The notes: generated from the letters alone by a model not told the origin. DNA of 64,000 bases from Gammaproteobacteria bacterium (GCA_021773835.1 JAJFJQ010000073.1:1-64000), one strand, 5' to 3'; shown: positions 15,592 through 25,493, counted from the stretch's first letter. Translations and numbers: made by a program.

Positions 15592-16782
15592 CTAATGCCG
15601 TAGCAATTCTCCAGCAATGATCATCTGTCGCACCTGATTGGTACCAGCGCCTATTTCCATCACCTTGCCGCTGCGGTAAAGCCGGTTGACCTCGCTTTCT
15701 CGCATGAAACCCATCCCGCCGTGTAGTTGCACCGCGTTATCGAGCACGCGCATGCTCGCACGTCCCGCATGCAGCACGGCAGCAGCACTGCGTTTATGAA
15801 TTTCTCCTCGGCCGCCTTCCCCGACCGGTAGTTCGAGCACTTCACGGCCGAGTTGATAGGTAAGCGCGCGTATGGTTTCGACATCGGTATACATGTCGGC
15901 AAGTATCGCCTGAACCATTTGGAAGTTGCCAATGGTCTTACCGAACTGTTCGCGCGTATTGGCATACTCAACTGAAAGGTCCAGCGCCCGTTGAGTCATA
16001 CCGAGGCAATAGAAGGCGCCGATGGCACGCTCGATATCAAGCCCGCTCATCATGATCCCGGCGCCCGTATTTTCCTCACCCAGCAGATTACCCGCTGGCA
16101 CACGGCAATCGTCGAACACGAGCTCACCGGTTGGACTGCCACGCCAACCCATTTTGTCGAGTTTCTGCGCGACGGCAAATCCTTCAAAAGATTTTTCGAC
16201 AATAAAAGCCGAGATGCCTTTATTACCGCGATCAGGCGCGGTTTTGGCGTAGACCAACAACACGTCCGCAATTGGTCCATTGGTAATAAATAACTTTCGG
16301 CCGTTCAGCACAAAGTCATCGCCGTCCCGGCGTGCGGTAGTCGCCATGCTCCCAAGTGCATCGGATCCCGCGCCAGGTTCCGTCATGCCGAGGGCACCGA
16401 TCGCCTCGCCGGTACAAAAACGTGGAAAGTATTGTTGTTTCTGCACAGCGTTTGCGTTGTGCGTCAGATTATTGATGCAGAGATTATCGCTCGCGAGATA
16501 GCACGCTGCGATGGAGTGATTCCAATACGACAAGGCCTCACAGATAAAGCATTGCGCGAGTACGTCTAATCCTGGCCCGCCATGTTCGGGTGCGATGGTC
16601 GCTCCAAGGAAACCTTGCTCGTGCATGGCTCGGTATTGTTGCTCCGGGAACCAGTCTTCGTTATCCATACGCTCGCACAATTCGTATAGCTCTTCGCGCG
16701 CGTAACGAAAGGCCATGTCATAGATTGCTTGGTAGTCGGAAGCAAAGCCGTATTGCTGGAGGTTGGGGATCGTTACTGCCAT
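15592..16782 (-). CDS. Acyl-CoA dehydrogenase, isovaleryl-CoA type
   Basis: 396 residues of the acyl-CoA dehydrogenase fold: GALGMTEPGAGSDALGSM and FITNGP for FAD/substrate binding, and a C-terminal helical domain with QLHGGMGF. The usual catalytic Glu near the C-terminus is replaced (EIGAGTNQVRQ, residues about 379-389), while SGLDIERAIG provides Glu at about 249. That placement is the hallmark of isovaleryl-CoA dehydrogenases of leucine breakdown, although some related branched-chain enzymes share it. No other leucine-degradation genes are next to it. It follows the threonine aldolase gene by 11 bp. Confidence 0.82.
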   Translation of the reverse strand: MAVTIPNLQQYGFASDYQAIYDMAFRYAREELYELCERMDNEDWFPEQQYRAMHEQGFLGATIAPEHGGPGLDVLAQCFICEALSYWNHSIAACYLASDNLCINNLTHNANAVQKQQYFPRFCTGEAIGALGMTEPGAGSDALGSMATTARRDGDDFVLNGRKLFITNGPIADVLLVYAKTAPDRGNKGISAFIVEKSFEGFAVAQKLDKMGWRGSPTGELVFDDCRVPAGNLLGEENTGAGIMMSGLDIERAIGAFYCLGMTQRALDLSVEYANTREQFGKTIGNFQMVQAILADMYTDVETIRALTYQLGREVLELPVGEGGRGEIHKRSAAAVLHAGRASMRVLDNAVQLHGGMGFMRESEVNRLYRSGKVMEIGAGTNQVRQMIIAGELLRH

Positions 16783-16793
16783 GTGGGGGATCT

Positions 16794-17873
16794 CTATGAA
16801 TTGGTGAGTGCGCTAACGGACGATGCTGCGACATTTTTTCGCGCGACTTCATGTATTAGCTCGGCGAATGCATCGACGTCGGCTGGTGTTGTGCTAAACG
16901 ACGTCATCCAGCGGGCGATCGAGGCCTTCTCGTCCCACAGGTAAAACACACAGCGCTCTTGCAGCGGCGCTATAAATGACTTTTCGAGTCGCGGAAACAG
17001 CGCATTGATTTCCACTGGGCAGGTGAACTCGATCTCATCAATTTCGCCTATCGAGACGGCGAGCCGGGCAGCCATGGCATTCGCGTGTGCGGCGTTTCGT
17101 CGCCATAACTCATCCGTTAGCAAGGCCTCGAATTGGACTGCAATGAAACGCATTTTCGATGCAAGCTGGGTTGCTTGCTTACGTAGGTAGCCTGCGTGCT
17201 GCGCAAACGCACTGTCGCTGAAAACAATTGCTTCGCCGCCCATAAGTCCATTTTTTGTGCCTCCAAAGCTCAACACGTCGACGCCGATATCCGTCGATAT
17301 TGCACTGAGTGAGGTATTGAGCGCGGCGGCGGCATTGGATAACCGGGCACCATCGACGTGCAACACCATGTCTCGTTCGTGAGCGAAATCGGCGAGCGCT
17401 TGGACCTCTTCAGGTCGGTATACCGTGCCCCATTCTGTAGGTTGCGTGATGGAGATGACTTTTGGAGCGGCGTGATGGACCCCGCGATCCTCGCCTAAGC
17501 TTCCGGCCACAGCCTCAGGCGAAATCTTCCCATAAGCGGACGGTACCGGGATGAGCTTACCGCCAAGGAATTTTTCAGGAGCGGCGCACTCGTCCGACCA
17601 TATATGCGAACAATCAGCGCAGTACACCGCTTCAAATGAACGTGCAATAGCGCCCAAACCAACAACGTTTGCACCAGTGCCGTTGAAGGTGAACAAGACT
17701 TCAGCTCGCTCTCCGAACTCCGCACGCATCGCGGCGATCGCCGATTCGGTATACGCATCCTCGCCGTAGGGTTTTACAAAACCAGCATTAGCTCGTCCGA
17801 TAGCAGCCAATACTTCAGGGTGGATCCCCGAGGTATTGTCACTCGCGAAATAGAGGAGGTCTGATGACGCCAT
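16794..17873 (-). CDS. Threonine aldolase family PLP enzyme
   Basis: 359 residues of the beta-eliminating lyase / low-specificity threonine aldolase family. The start YFASDNTSGIHPEVLAA is typical, MVLHVDGARLSNAAAAL holds the PLP-binding Asp, and LSFGGTKNGLMGGEA (about residue 200) contains the Schiff-base Lys. These enzymes split L-threonine or allo-threonine to glycine and acetaldehyde. The gene lies between the pseudoprotease (24 bp upstream) and the acyl-CoA dehydrogenase (11 bp downstream) in one apparent operon. Confidence 0.85.
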   Translation of the reverse strand: MASSDLLYFASDNTSGIHPEVLAAIGRANAGFVKPYGEDAYTESAIAAMRAEFGERAEVLFTFNGTGANVVGLGAIARSFEAVYCADCSHIWSDECAAPEKFLGGKLIPVPSAYGKISPEAVAGSLGEDRGVHHAAPKVISITQPTEWGTVYRPEEVQALADFAHERDMVLHVDGARLSNAAAALNTSLSAISTDIGVDVLSFGGTKNGLMGGEAIVFSDSAFAQHAGYLRKQATQLASKMRFIAVQFEALLTDELWRRNAAHANAMAARLAVSIGEIDEIEFTCPVEINALFPRLEKSFIAPLQERCVFYLWDEKASIARWMTSFSTTPADVDAFAELIHEVARKNVAASSVSALTNS

Positions 17874-17897
17874 TAGTCGCTACGACTCATAATGACA

Positions 17898-18875
17898 TCA
17901 ATGTAAATCGGGTGATTTAAACTGTGCTCGCCGATCGATCGAGAGTACGTGCACGTCGAAGGCTGCGCCGTCCCGATAAATGATGATCGGGATCTCGCTG
18001 CCGGCCTCGCCCTGAGCCCAGATGCGACGAAAGAAATCGGCTAGGTCACGGGTCCTCTCACCAGCCACACCGATGACAACGTCGCCGGCCCGCACGTCGG
18101 CTTGCTCGGCGGGACCGCCATCAAGGACGCCTGCGACTACTAAATTTTCAGGCGTCTCCGTCACAAACAAACCGAGCCATGGTCGCGGCGGTTTCAGGGT
18201 CGTGCCGTAGTCGAGCATCTCTTTCATGATCGGCTTAAGAATATTGATCGGTACGATCATATTACCTGCGGTGACTTCGGGCGCTACGTTTTCGACGTAT
18301 AAGGAACCGATCCCGGCGAGTAGTCCGGCCGGCGATATCAGCGCGGCGCCGCCCCAGTTAGGATGCGGCGGCGTCGTGAAGATGGCTTCGTCAAGTACAT
18401 ACTCCCAATACCCGGCGAACTCGCGTTTGGCGACAACAGTCGCTTCGAGCGATTGGGTCGCCCCGCCACACCCAGCGACAACGACCTGATCCCCTGGCGA
18501 GAGCAGGTCGGAATCGTCGAGATCGAGTATTGGGAGGTCCATTTGGCCGAGTGGTTGCACCAGTCCAAATCCGGTTTCGTAATCGTATCCAACGACATGA
18601 CCGGTAACCGCCTGGTCATTCGCACCAACCAGCCAGATTTCTTCCGCTTCGGCGATAACGTAGCCGATCGTCACGACTAGTCCGGTTTCTAGGATCCGCA
18701 CGCCATGACCAGACCGTTCCGTGCCGAGAATAGGCGCGGTGAACGCGTCATCTGGAATGCGCGCGCGCACCGATATAATCGAGCTTAAGGCGGCTTCGAG
18801 ATCGTAAGCTAGGTTCGCTTGCGTTGGCCGCAGTTCCTGACTTATTTGAGCTTCTATTTCGATTTCGTCACTCAT
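17898..18875 (-). CDS. HtrA/S1C-like pseudoprotease with PDZ domain
   Basis: 325 residues with an HtrA-like trypsin fold (about 40-225) and a PDZ domain (about 225-315: LVVAGVLDGGPAEQADVRAG). The three catalytic positions seem lost: the TNNHV box reads TIGYVI (His to Tyr), the DIAL box reads GFGLV (no Asp), and the GNSGG box reads NWGGAAL (Ser to Trp). The fold is otherwise well kept, so this may be a binding or regulatory protein rather than a protease. No signal peptide is visible; it begins MSDEIEIEAQ. Its ATG overlaps the end of the TlpA-like gene by 8 bp, implying translational coupling. Confidence 0.78.
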   Translation of the reverse strand: MSDEIEIEAQISQELRPTQANLAYDLEAALSSIISVRARIPDDAFTAPILGTERSGHGVRILETGLVVTIGYVIAEAEEIWLVGANDQAVTGHVVGYDYETGFGLVQPLGQMDLPILDLDDSDLLSPGDQVVVAGCGGATQSLEATVVAKREFAGYWEYVLDEAIFTTPPHPNWGGAALISPAGLLAGIGSLYVENVAPEVTAGNMIVPINILKPIMKEMLDYGTTLKPPRPWLGLFVTETPENLVVAGVLDGGPAEQADVRAGDVVIGVAGERTRDLADFFRRIWAQGEAGSEIPIIIYRDGAAFDVHVLSIDRRAQFKSPDLH

Positions 18876-19362
18876 TTGTTTCTACGGTGAAGTCTCGAAT
18901 GATTTCGTTTATGTCGAGCAATGTGATGACGCCGTGCCATTTAGCGACCATCTGCCCATGGGGATTGAAGGCGAGCGTGATCGGGACAAGGTCCACATAG
19001 TCGCCGACAAAATCCGATGCGAGCGTACGATCCGCTAACAGCAACGGGAAATTAATTTTGTGTTCATTGGCAAACGCGCGAACCTGTTCTTCGTCGGGGT
19101 ATCCGAACCCAGGATAGGCGACTGTCACCCCGAGTACCATCGCACCAAACTCGTTATTACTGTGAAATCCACGCAGGGTTGGCACCTCGGTGACGCAATG
19201 CGGGCATCCTGGGCTCCACACATTGACCATTACCCATTGACCGCGACCGATATATTCGCCGAGGGTGTGGCTCGATCCGTCTAGCCCAAGTAGATCTGTC
19301 TGGCCGGAGGCATAGGCGCCGTTGCCGCATAGTATCAATATCAGAAGGATTAGATGGCGCAT
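18868..19362 (-). CDS. TlpA-like thioredoxin-fold protein
   Basis: 164 residues: signal peptide or anchor (LILLILILCGNGAYA), then a thioredoxin fold with WSPGCPHCVTEVP, where C53 and C56 form a CPHC redox pair, and a cis-Pro loop LVPITLAF near residue 126. The long insert with an EQVRAFANEHKINFPLLLADR segment matches TlpA/ResA-type periplasmic thiol-disulfide reductases. It is first in a four-gene operon with the HtrA-like pseudoprotease, threonine aldolase and acyl-CoA dehydrogenase. Partner substrates are not evident. Confidence 0.82.
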   Translation of the reverse strand: MRHLILLILILCGNGAYASGQTDLLGLDGSSHTLGEYIGRGQWVMVNVWSPGCPHCVTEVPTLRGFHSNNEFGAMVLGVTVAYPGFGYPDEEQVRAFANEHKINFPLLLADRTLASDFVGDYVDLVPITLAFNPHGQMVAKWHGVITLLDINEIIRDFTVETNE

Positions 19363-19549
19363 GGGTTGAAACTGTAATACATGAATGCGAATCGAAGAAA
19401 GGGTATCTTCTTAATTCGTCAGTTAGCTTAAACGAAAGTTCATCGCCAAACAGTGTCTAAGTGGTCGGTATTGGCAGATGTCCGAGTTAGCAAAGAGCTA
19501 GCGTCCGGTCACCGGTGCTTTACTTGGTGCAGCTAATAGAGGTGGTTAC

Positions 19550-22500
19550 ATGAAAGCACGACACGTGCCTGCAGCAATAATCGCGCTCATCCTGTTTTGC
19601 GCAATGCTTGGCCGAAGTGCCGCCGGCCCATTGAACCCGGCCGATGTTCCGGAACCGCTGAAACCTTGGATCAACTGGGTAGTGGCCGACGACAAAGATC
19701 GCTTGTGCCCATTCCTGTACAACAATTTCGCGACTAAACGCTGCATTTGGCCGGGAGAGCTACGCTTCGATTTGCGCGCTACAACTGGGTCGTTTAGCGG
19801 CTCGTGGCACGTATATGCTGATAGCTGGATTGTGCTGCCGGGCAGCCAGGTGAACTGGCCGATGGACGTCGAGGTCAACGGTGAAACACACGCAATCATT
19901 GGCCGCAACGGTAAACCATCATTACGTTTATCGCCCGGCGCCTACACCATAACTGGGAAATTCTCGTGGCCAGAAATGCCCGAATCCCTCACCGTCGCAG
20001 CCGATACCGGGATCGTCCGACTTTCGCTCCGAGGCGCCGACATTAAGTTTCCGCGTATCAATAATCGGGGTGAAATTTGGTTGGGCCGTTCCGAAGGGAT
20101 ACCGAATGATCCACAAAACGGCGTCAAAAACAGCCACACCGTCACCGTCCAGCGTCGTATCCTCGATGAGATCCCCTTACAGGTCCACACCAGAATCGAG
20201 GTAGACGTCACCGGTGAACAGCGTGAATTAGTTCTGGGGAAACCGTTGCTCGACGGATTCATTCCGATTGCGATTACCAGTCCACTACCGGCACGGATTG
20301 AGGCGAATGGCGAATTGCGCGTACAGTTGCGTGCAGGACGACATGTCATCGACGTTCAAGCACGCCACCCTCGGGAACTCGATCGCTTGCAGTTACCGGC
20401 GCAAGCAGCGCCGTGGCCGCCGGGTGAAGTATGGGCATTCGACGCGCGTAACGATTTACGCTTAGTTGAGATCGTGGGTGGGAAAGCAGTTGATCCGAGC
20501 CAAACCAAAGCGCCGAAAGATTGGCACCATTTGCCGGTGTACCGGATCGAAGCCGGTGACAGTCTCAGTTTCACTGTCATACGTCGTGGTGATCCTGAAC
20601 CCGAGCCAAACAAGTTCACACTTAAGCGCCAACTCTGGTTAGATTTTGACGGACGCGGCTACACCACACAGGACCAGATTGACGGGACGATCACGCGCGA
20701 TTGGCGCTTGGACAGCGGCGAGGACTTGCAGCTCGGTCAGGTGATCGTAGATGGACAGCCGCGCTTTATCACGCGGCGGGAGAATAACGGTCCGCATGGT
20801 GTTGAGCTACGCCGCCATCGCGTCAATCTCGTCGCTGATGCACGCATGGACCGCGGCCACGACAATTTCGCCGCGACCGGTTGGGCGCATGATTTTCATA
20901 ACGTTAATGCGACGCTCAACTTACCGCCCGGGTGGGATGTGTTGGCGATAGATGGTGTCGATAACGTACCTGATACGTGGCTCGCTCGTTGGACACTACT
21001 GGACTTATTCCTGGTCCTGGTGATGTCGGCAAGCGCGCTGCGTCTATGGGATCGGCGGGCCGCCGTGTGCACTTTGCTGATGCTAAGCCTGATTTGGCAT
21101 GCACCGGGTGCGCCGCACTATATCTGGCTCACCTTATTCATTGCCATCGCGCTGTTGCGAGTGTTGCCGCAGGGGCGCGTGCGCTCGCTGGTTGTTGGGT
21201 TGCGAAATTTAACGGTGCTCGGGTTAGCCATTATTTGCGTTCCGTTTGCCGTCCATGAATTTAGACTCGCCGTCTACCCGCAACTTGAGTTTGCGCACTT
21301 AAGCGCGACGACACCAATGCGCCAGCGGGTTGCGGCTGCCAAGATCGAGCCGGCACCTGCGGTTGAACAATCGATGCCAATGGAGGCCATGGAAGAAGCC
21401 GACATGATGATGGATATGGGGTCGGACGTCCCGCAAGCGGCCAGCGCCATGCTCAAATCAGCTCCGCAAAAATTTGCGAGCGAGATCGTGCGTCGCAAGC
21501 CGGCGAAGACCTTCGCGCTCGATCCAGCAGCAGTAATTCAAACTGGTCCTGGATTACCGGAATGGCGATGGAAGGCAATCGACTTAAGCTGGAACGGACC
21601 AGTCGACCAAAATCAACGCGTCGCGATTACCTATATGCCGCCGCCGCTAAACGCGCTGATCCGCGTCTTGCGGGTGGTCTTGATTGGCGTCGTAGCGATC
21701 CTGATCTTTGGTATTGGAAGTAGACGCCTATTTACCCAAGGCGCACCGACGACATTGATATTATTGATTGGACTGATGGCCGCCGGCGTGCCATCGTCCG
21801 ACGCTGTAGCCGGTGATATACCGGATCCTGCGCTATTAGAATCCTTGCGCCAACGCCTCAATGCCCCGCCGGAGTGCGCACGTCAATGTGCCGATATCAC
21901 TCGGATGCGATTACAGCTCGATGCGGCGCGTTTGCAATTTCGCTTGGAAACCCACAGTGACCACCCAAGCGCGATTCCGTTGCCCGGGCAAGCACAGCAA
22001 TGGTCGCCAACGCTGGTGCTGGTCGACGGCAAGCCAACGACCGAATTGGCCAGGGATCGGCGTGGTGTTCTGTGGCTGCAGTTGCCGCTGGGGGTTCATC
22101 AAGTTGCCTTAAGTGGCGCCTTACCTTTGCGACGCAATGTTCAAATCACCCTGCCGTTACGGCCGCACAGCGTTGAGTCAATCGTCGAGGGCTGGGAAGT
22201 TCGCGGCTTGCGCGAGGATGGCCAAGTAGAAGGGCAACTTCAATTGACGCGCCTTGCGACGGATGCCTCACCGGTCGAAACGACGGCGTTCGAAACGAAT
22301 CAGCTCCCGCCATTCGTCCGTATCGAGCGGACCTTGCGTTTAGGACTTGATTGGAGCTTGGTGACGACAGTCGTGAGGGTCGCCGGAGGAAACACGGCGG
22401 TGGTGTTCGAGGTGCCATTAGTCGCTGGAGAGTCCGTTGTAACCCCAGGGATTGAAGTTGCGAACGGAATGGTGCGGGTCAACCTTGGCGCACGCGCACG

Positions 22501-23662
22501 TAGCCTTACATGGCAATCGAATCTCGAGTTGAGCCAAGCCGTTGCGCTACGCGCGCCTGATACCACGGAGTGGCTCGAGACCTGGACCTTGCAAGCCGGA
22601 CCAATGTGGCACATTGGGTTTGAGGGAATTGCGCCAGTCCACCATCGCGGCGGCGGTGGGGAGTGGCTACCGCAGTGGCGCCCGTGGCCTGGTGAGAGCG
22701 TTTCATTCACAGTTGGGAAACCGGGTGGTGTTCCAGGCCAAAGCCTTACCATCGATAACAGCGCGGTGCGGTTGAAACCCGGCACCCGCGCAACCGACGC
22801 CACGTTGTCCCTGCGCTTACGAAGCAGTAAGGGTGGACAGTTCTCGATGCGGCTACCGGACGACGTGAAACTTCAAGGTGTGCGGATTAATAATGTCTCA
22901 GAACCTTTGCGTGCAGAAGGTCGCGATCTCACGATCCCGGTGTCTCCCGGGGCGCAGACGGTTGATATTGAATGGCGTAAGGCGAGCGGTATCTCGACGC
23001 GATTTAGCTCCGATGCGATCGATTTATCGATCCCGAGCATCAATCATCAAATTGAAATGAATCTTGGCCGCGATCGCTGGACCCTGTTCACCTTCGGTCC
23101 AAGCCTCGGTCCCGCCGTTCGATTTTGGAGTCTGTTCGCGATCTTATTGGTTGTCGCGGTCGGTCTTGCTCGGATCCCATTGACCCCACTCACTACAGGA
23201 CAGTGGCTACTACTCGCGATCGGACTGAGTCAGGTCGCCGTACCGTTAGCTGCGGTGGTTGTGCTGTGGCTGTTGGCGCTGGGAATGCGCGAGCGTTACG
23301 GTGCCGGCCTCGTCGGTTATCGTTTCAATCTGACGCAAATCGGTCTCGTGCTACTCAGCCTCGCTGCGATGGCTATTTTGGTCGAGGCGATCCGCCATGG
23401 CCTGCTTGGGCATCCCGACATGCATGTCGCGGGGAACGGTTCAAACGCACACCAATTACGCTGGTATGCCGATCGTGTATTAGCCGAGCCGCCGACGGCG
23501 ACCGTCGTCTCGGTGCCGATCCTCGTTTATCGCTTGTTGATGCTTGCTTGGGCCTTGTGGCTAGCGTTTGCGATATTGCGCTGGTTGCGTTGGGGTTGGA
23601 GTTGTTTCGGTAAGGATGGTTTGTGGCGTGCGTGGCGCAAGCCTAAGGAAACACCAGCGTAG
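19550..23662 (+). CDS. Very large membrane protein of unknown function
   Basis: 1370 residues, start supported by GAGGTGG 5-11 bases upstream. A signal peptide (AAIIALILFCAMLGRSAAG) leads to a long beta-rich region to about residue 480. Membrane segments follow at about 480-575. A Met/Glu-rich linker (near 608-628, including EADMMMDMG) leads to more membrane helices at about 700-755. A second beta-rich region (about 760-1185) precedes C-terminal helices (about 1190-1350). The two beta-rich halves look like large extracytoplasmic domains. I recognise no named family. It stands alone, divergent from the TlpA operon and convergent with the next gene. Confidence 0.75.
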   Translation: MKARHVPAAIIALILFCAMLGRSAAGPLNPADVPEPLKPWINWVVADDKDRLCPFLYNNFATKRCIWPGELRFDLRATTGSFSGSWHVYADSWIVLPGSQVNWPMDVEVNGETHAIIGRNGKPSLRLSPGAYTITGKFSWPEMPESLTVAADTGIVRLSLRGADIKFPRINNRGEIWLGRSEGIPNDPQNGVKNSHTVTVQRRILDEIPLQVHTRIEVDVTGEQRELVLGKPLLDGFIPIAITSPLPARIEANGELRVQLRAGRHVIDVQARHPRELDRLQLPAQAAPWPPGEVWAFDARNDLRLVEIVGGKAVDPSQTKAPKDWHHLPVYRIEAGDSLSFTVIRRGDPEPEPNKFTLKRQLWLDFDGRGYTTQDQIDGTITRDWRLDSGEDLQLGQVIVDGQPRFITRRENNGPHGVELRRHRVNLVADARMDRGHDNFAATGWAHDFHNVNATLNLPPGWDVLAIDGVDNVPDTWLARWTLLDLFLVLVMSASALRLWDRRAAVCTLLMLSLIWHAPGAPHYIWLTLFIAIALLRVLPQGRVRSLVVGLRNLTVLGLAIICVPFAVHEFRLAVYPQLEFAHLSATTPMRQRVAAAKIEPAPAVEQSMPMEAMEEADMMMDMGSDVPQAASAMLKSAPQKFASEIVRRKPAKTFALDPAAVIQTGPGLPEWRWKAIDLSWNGPVDQNQRVAITYMPPPLNALIRVLRVVLIGVVAILIFGIGSRRLFTQGAPTTLILLIGLMAAGVPSSDAVAGDIPDPALLESLRQRLNAPPECARQCADITRMRLQLDAARLQFRLETHSDHPSAIPLPGQAQQWSPTLVLVDGKPTTELARDRRGVLWLQLPLGVHQVALSGALPLRRNVQITLPLRPHSVESIVEGWEVRGLREDGQVEGQLQLTRLATDASPVETTAFETNQLPPFVRIERTLRLGLDWSLVTTVVRVAGGNTAVVFEVPLVAGESVVTPGIEVANGMVRVNLGARARSLTWQSNLELSQAVALRAPDTTEWLETWTLQAGPMWHIGFEGIAPVHHRGGGGEWLPQWRPWPGESVSFTVGKPGGVPGQSLTIDNSAVRLKPGTRATDATLSLRLRSSKGGQFSMRLPDDVKLQGVRINNVSEPLRAEGRDLTIPVSPGAQTVDIEWRKASGISTRFSSDAIDLSIPSINHQIEMNLGRDRWTLFTFGPSLGPAVRFWSLFAILLVVAVGLARIPLTPLTTGQWLLLAIGLSQVAVPLAAVVVLWLLALGMRERYGAGLVGYRFNLTQIGLVLLSLAAMAILVEAIRHGLLGHPDMHVAGNGSNAHQLRWYADRVLAEPPTATVVSVPILVYRLLMLAWALWLAFAILRWLRWGWSCFGKDGLWRAWRKPKETPA

Positions 23663-23683
23663 AGCGAAATCGATCGAGGGTGC

Positions 23684-24217
23684 CTATTCGGGTTCGACCC
23701 CGAGTGTTACCAAAAAGCGGGACACCATGTTATAGGCTGCGATAACACCGACGATCTCAACGACGTGCTGGGGCTTTGGCAATACTTCTTTAATCGCGGC
23801 AAACGTTTCATCGGACGCCGCCGCATTGATGCTCATCTCCCGCGTCAACGCAATCACTGCACGTTCGCTTGTATCAAACATTGAAGTATCCGCATCGCCG
23901 TTGACTAGGGCGGGCAACGCGGCGACTTGTTCGTCGTTACCACCAGCGGCAATGAAGCCAGGTAGATGATGGGTGTATTCGTAATCCGCGCGATTGATAA
24001 TCGCCACCAGGCAAATCGCCAACTCACATAATTTTGGTGAGACATCGAGCTCTTTTCTCACGTTGCCTAGGAAGGTATTCCAGCCGGCAGCAAACGGCGG
24101 GCTGTGGAGCAGCATGCGATCCAGGTTGAAAAGACCGCCGCCGCGACGATCGCGGATGGCATCGACTACCGATGCCGGTTCGCTGATGTCAGCGGGTTGG
24201 TAGGGGATCCGTGCCAC
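23684..24217 (-). CDS. Carboxymuconolactone decarboxylase family protein
   Basis: 177 residues of all-helical AhpD/CMD type: ELAICLVAIINRADYEYTHH is the core helix pair and EIVGVIAAYNMVSRF the second. The CxxC of AhpD peroxidase-type members is absent, only one Cys remaining in the core, which suggests a decarboxylase-like or unknown role rather than a thiol peroxidase. It follows mlaC by 8 bp on the same strand and its 3' end faces the giant membrane protein gene. Confidence 0.78.
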   Translation of the reverse strand: MARIPYQPADISEPASVVDAIRDRRGGGLFNLDRMLLHSPPFAAGWNTFLGNVRKELDVSPKLCELAICLVAIINRADYEYTHHLPGFIAAGGNDEQVAALPALVNGDADTSMFDTSERAVIALTREMSINAAASDETFAAIKEVLPKPQHVVEIVGVIAAYNMVSRFLVTLGVEPE

Positions 24218-24225
24218 AAACCTAT

Positions 24226-24894
24226 CTAGTTCGTGGATAGCGACTGATTGCGTTCCTGCAACTGTGCGATTAATACGTCCAAGCCTTGCCGTTCAACCGT
24301 CGAGCTGAAGTTACTGCGGTAGCTCTGCACCATGCTAATCCCGCTAACGCTAACATCGATCACCTTCCAGACATCACGCCACAGCATGCGGTATTCAACC
24401 GCAATCGCTTCACTTTCCGATTGACCTATCAGCGTTCGCACGAAAACCTGGCGGTCGCCTTTCGGGCGTGGTTCATCGCGAAAAGAGATGATGTCCGTCG
24501 GAACCTCGTCACTGTCGACATAGCTGGCCAGGGCGCCGGTATAGAAACGCACGAGAAAGGCTTGAAATTCGTTGATGAAAGCCTCGCGCTGGGCTTCACT
24601 CGCGGCTTTCCAATGCGGTCCAAGAACCAGATTCGAGGAGGCGCGGAAATCGATATGGGGCACCAGTATCCGTCGCACAAGTAGTTCTACCTGATCGAGG
24701 TTCTGGCGAACCGCAGGGTCTTGCAGCGCCGCGACCATTTGCTTGGCGACTTCCTCAAGTTGGGCTCGGGCCAGTTTCGGATCGGCCTCGACATTGGCAG
24801 ATGCCGTCGATGTGGTAAGCGCAAGGAACAAACCACAAAAAAGAATGACGGGGCGGCAATATCTTTTTGTAACAGGCAAAATCTTACTATTCAT
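24226..24894 (-). CDS. mlaC: MlaC/Ttg2D-like phospholipid-binding protein
   Basis: 222 residues with a signal peptide (VILFCGLFLALTTSTASA) and the MlaC fold: VELLVRRILVPHIDF, ASEAQREAFINEFQAFLVR and WKVIDVSVSGISMVQSYR. MlaC shuttles phospholipids between the MlaA-porin complex of the outer membrane and the MlaFEDB transporter of the inner membrane. Here it is not accompanied by mlaFEDB, so it may be an extra copy or serve another MCE-type transporter. The start at 24894 has GGAG seven bases upstream. The CMD-like gene follows at 8 bp. Confidence 0.82.
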   Translation of the reverse strand: MNSKILPVTKRYCRPVILFCGLFLALTTSTASANVEADPKLARAQLEEVAKQMVAALQDPAVRQNLDQVELLVRRILVPHIDFRASSNLVLGPHWKAASEAQREAFINEFQAFLVRFYTGALASYVDSDEVPTDIISFRDEPRPKGDRQVFVRTLIGQSESEAIAVEYRMLWRDVWKVIDVSVSGISMVQSYRSNFSSTVERQGLDVLIAQLQERNQSLSTN

Positions 24895-25091
24895 CGTTAA
24901 CTCCACGGACGCCGTGGTTGGTGGCTGGAGGTTCATCTGGGCAACGGAGCGCGCATCTTATAGGAACTGACGCCAAAGTCGACACCGCTTCGACCCGGAA
25001 TTGTGAAATTCGTTTCAATTTTCAGGCGGATGCGGGCGGCTGTCATTTCAAGACAGCTTCCCAATGACCAAGATATCGGCGTCGAATTATG

Positions 25092-25493
25092 TCACTTGAG
25101 TGCGCTAACGCTGACCAAGCGGCTATCGAATGCGACGTAGTCGGCAAGAACGTTGGCGAAATCGAACGCACGAGAGTAACACCAGCCAACCGCATCTATA
25201 GACGCTTCGCCGTCATTAAAGTCGTAGTAGTTCGTGTCGCCTTTCAATGGGCAATGTGATGATTTATCAGAGACTTGCAAGAGATCCAGGCGTGCATCGG
25301 CCAGCGGGAAATAGAGCACCGGATCGTAGATGTGATAGCCAACTTCTGAGAGTTTTAATACCGCGCCTGATTCGGCGATGACGGTTTCACCAATTTTTGC
25401 GACGTAGCGTTGTTCAGGGTAGCTATATTCCATGAAATGCCGCGGCTCGTCGGGCCTATGGATAGCTTCTTTGACTAATGTGATCTGTTCCAT
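25092..25493 (-). CDS. DUF427 domain protein
   Basis: 133 residues with the DUF427 pattern: RYVAKIGETVIAES, YHIYDPVLYFP, then SHCPLKGDTNYYDF and WCYSRAF. Members are small beta-rich proteins of unknown function. The start at 25493 is fixed by GGAGG eight bases upstream, 17 bp after the stop of the luciferase-like oxidoreductase, so the two are probably co-transcribed. Confidence 0.8.
   Translation of the reverse strand: MEQITLVKEAIHRPDEPRHFMEYSYPEQRYVAKIGETVIAESGAVLKLSEVGYHIYDPVLYFPLADARLDLLQVSDKSSHCPLKGDTNYYDFNDGEASIDAVGWCYSRAFDFANVLADYVAFDSRLVSVSALK

Noticed and set aside
17898-18875. Active HtrA/DegP protease
   Set aside because: His, Asp and Ser of the triad appear replaced, so protease activity is unlikely.
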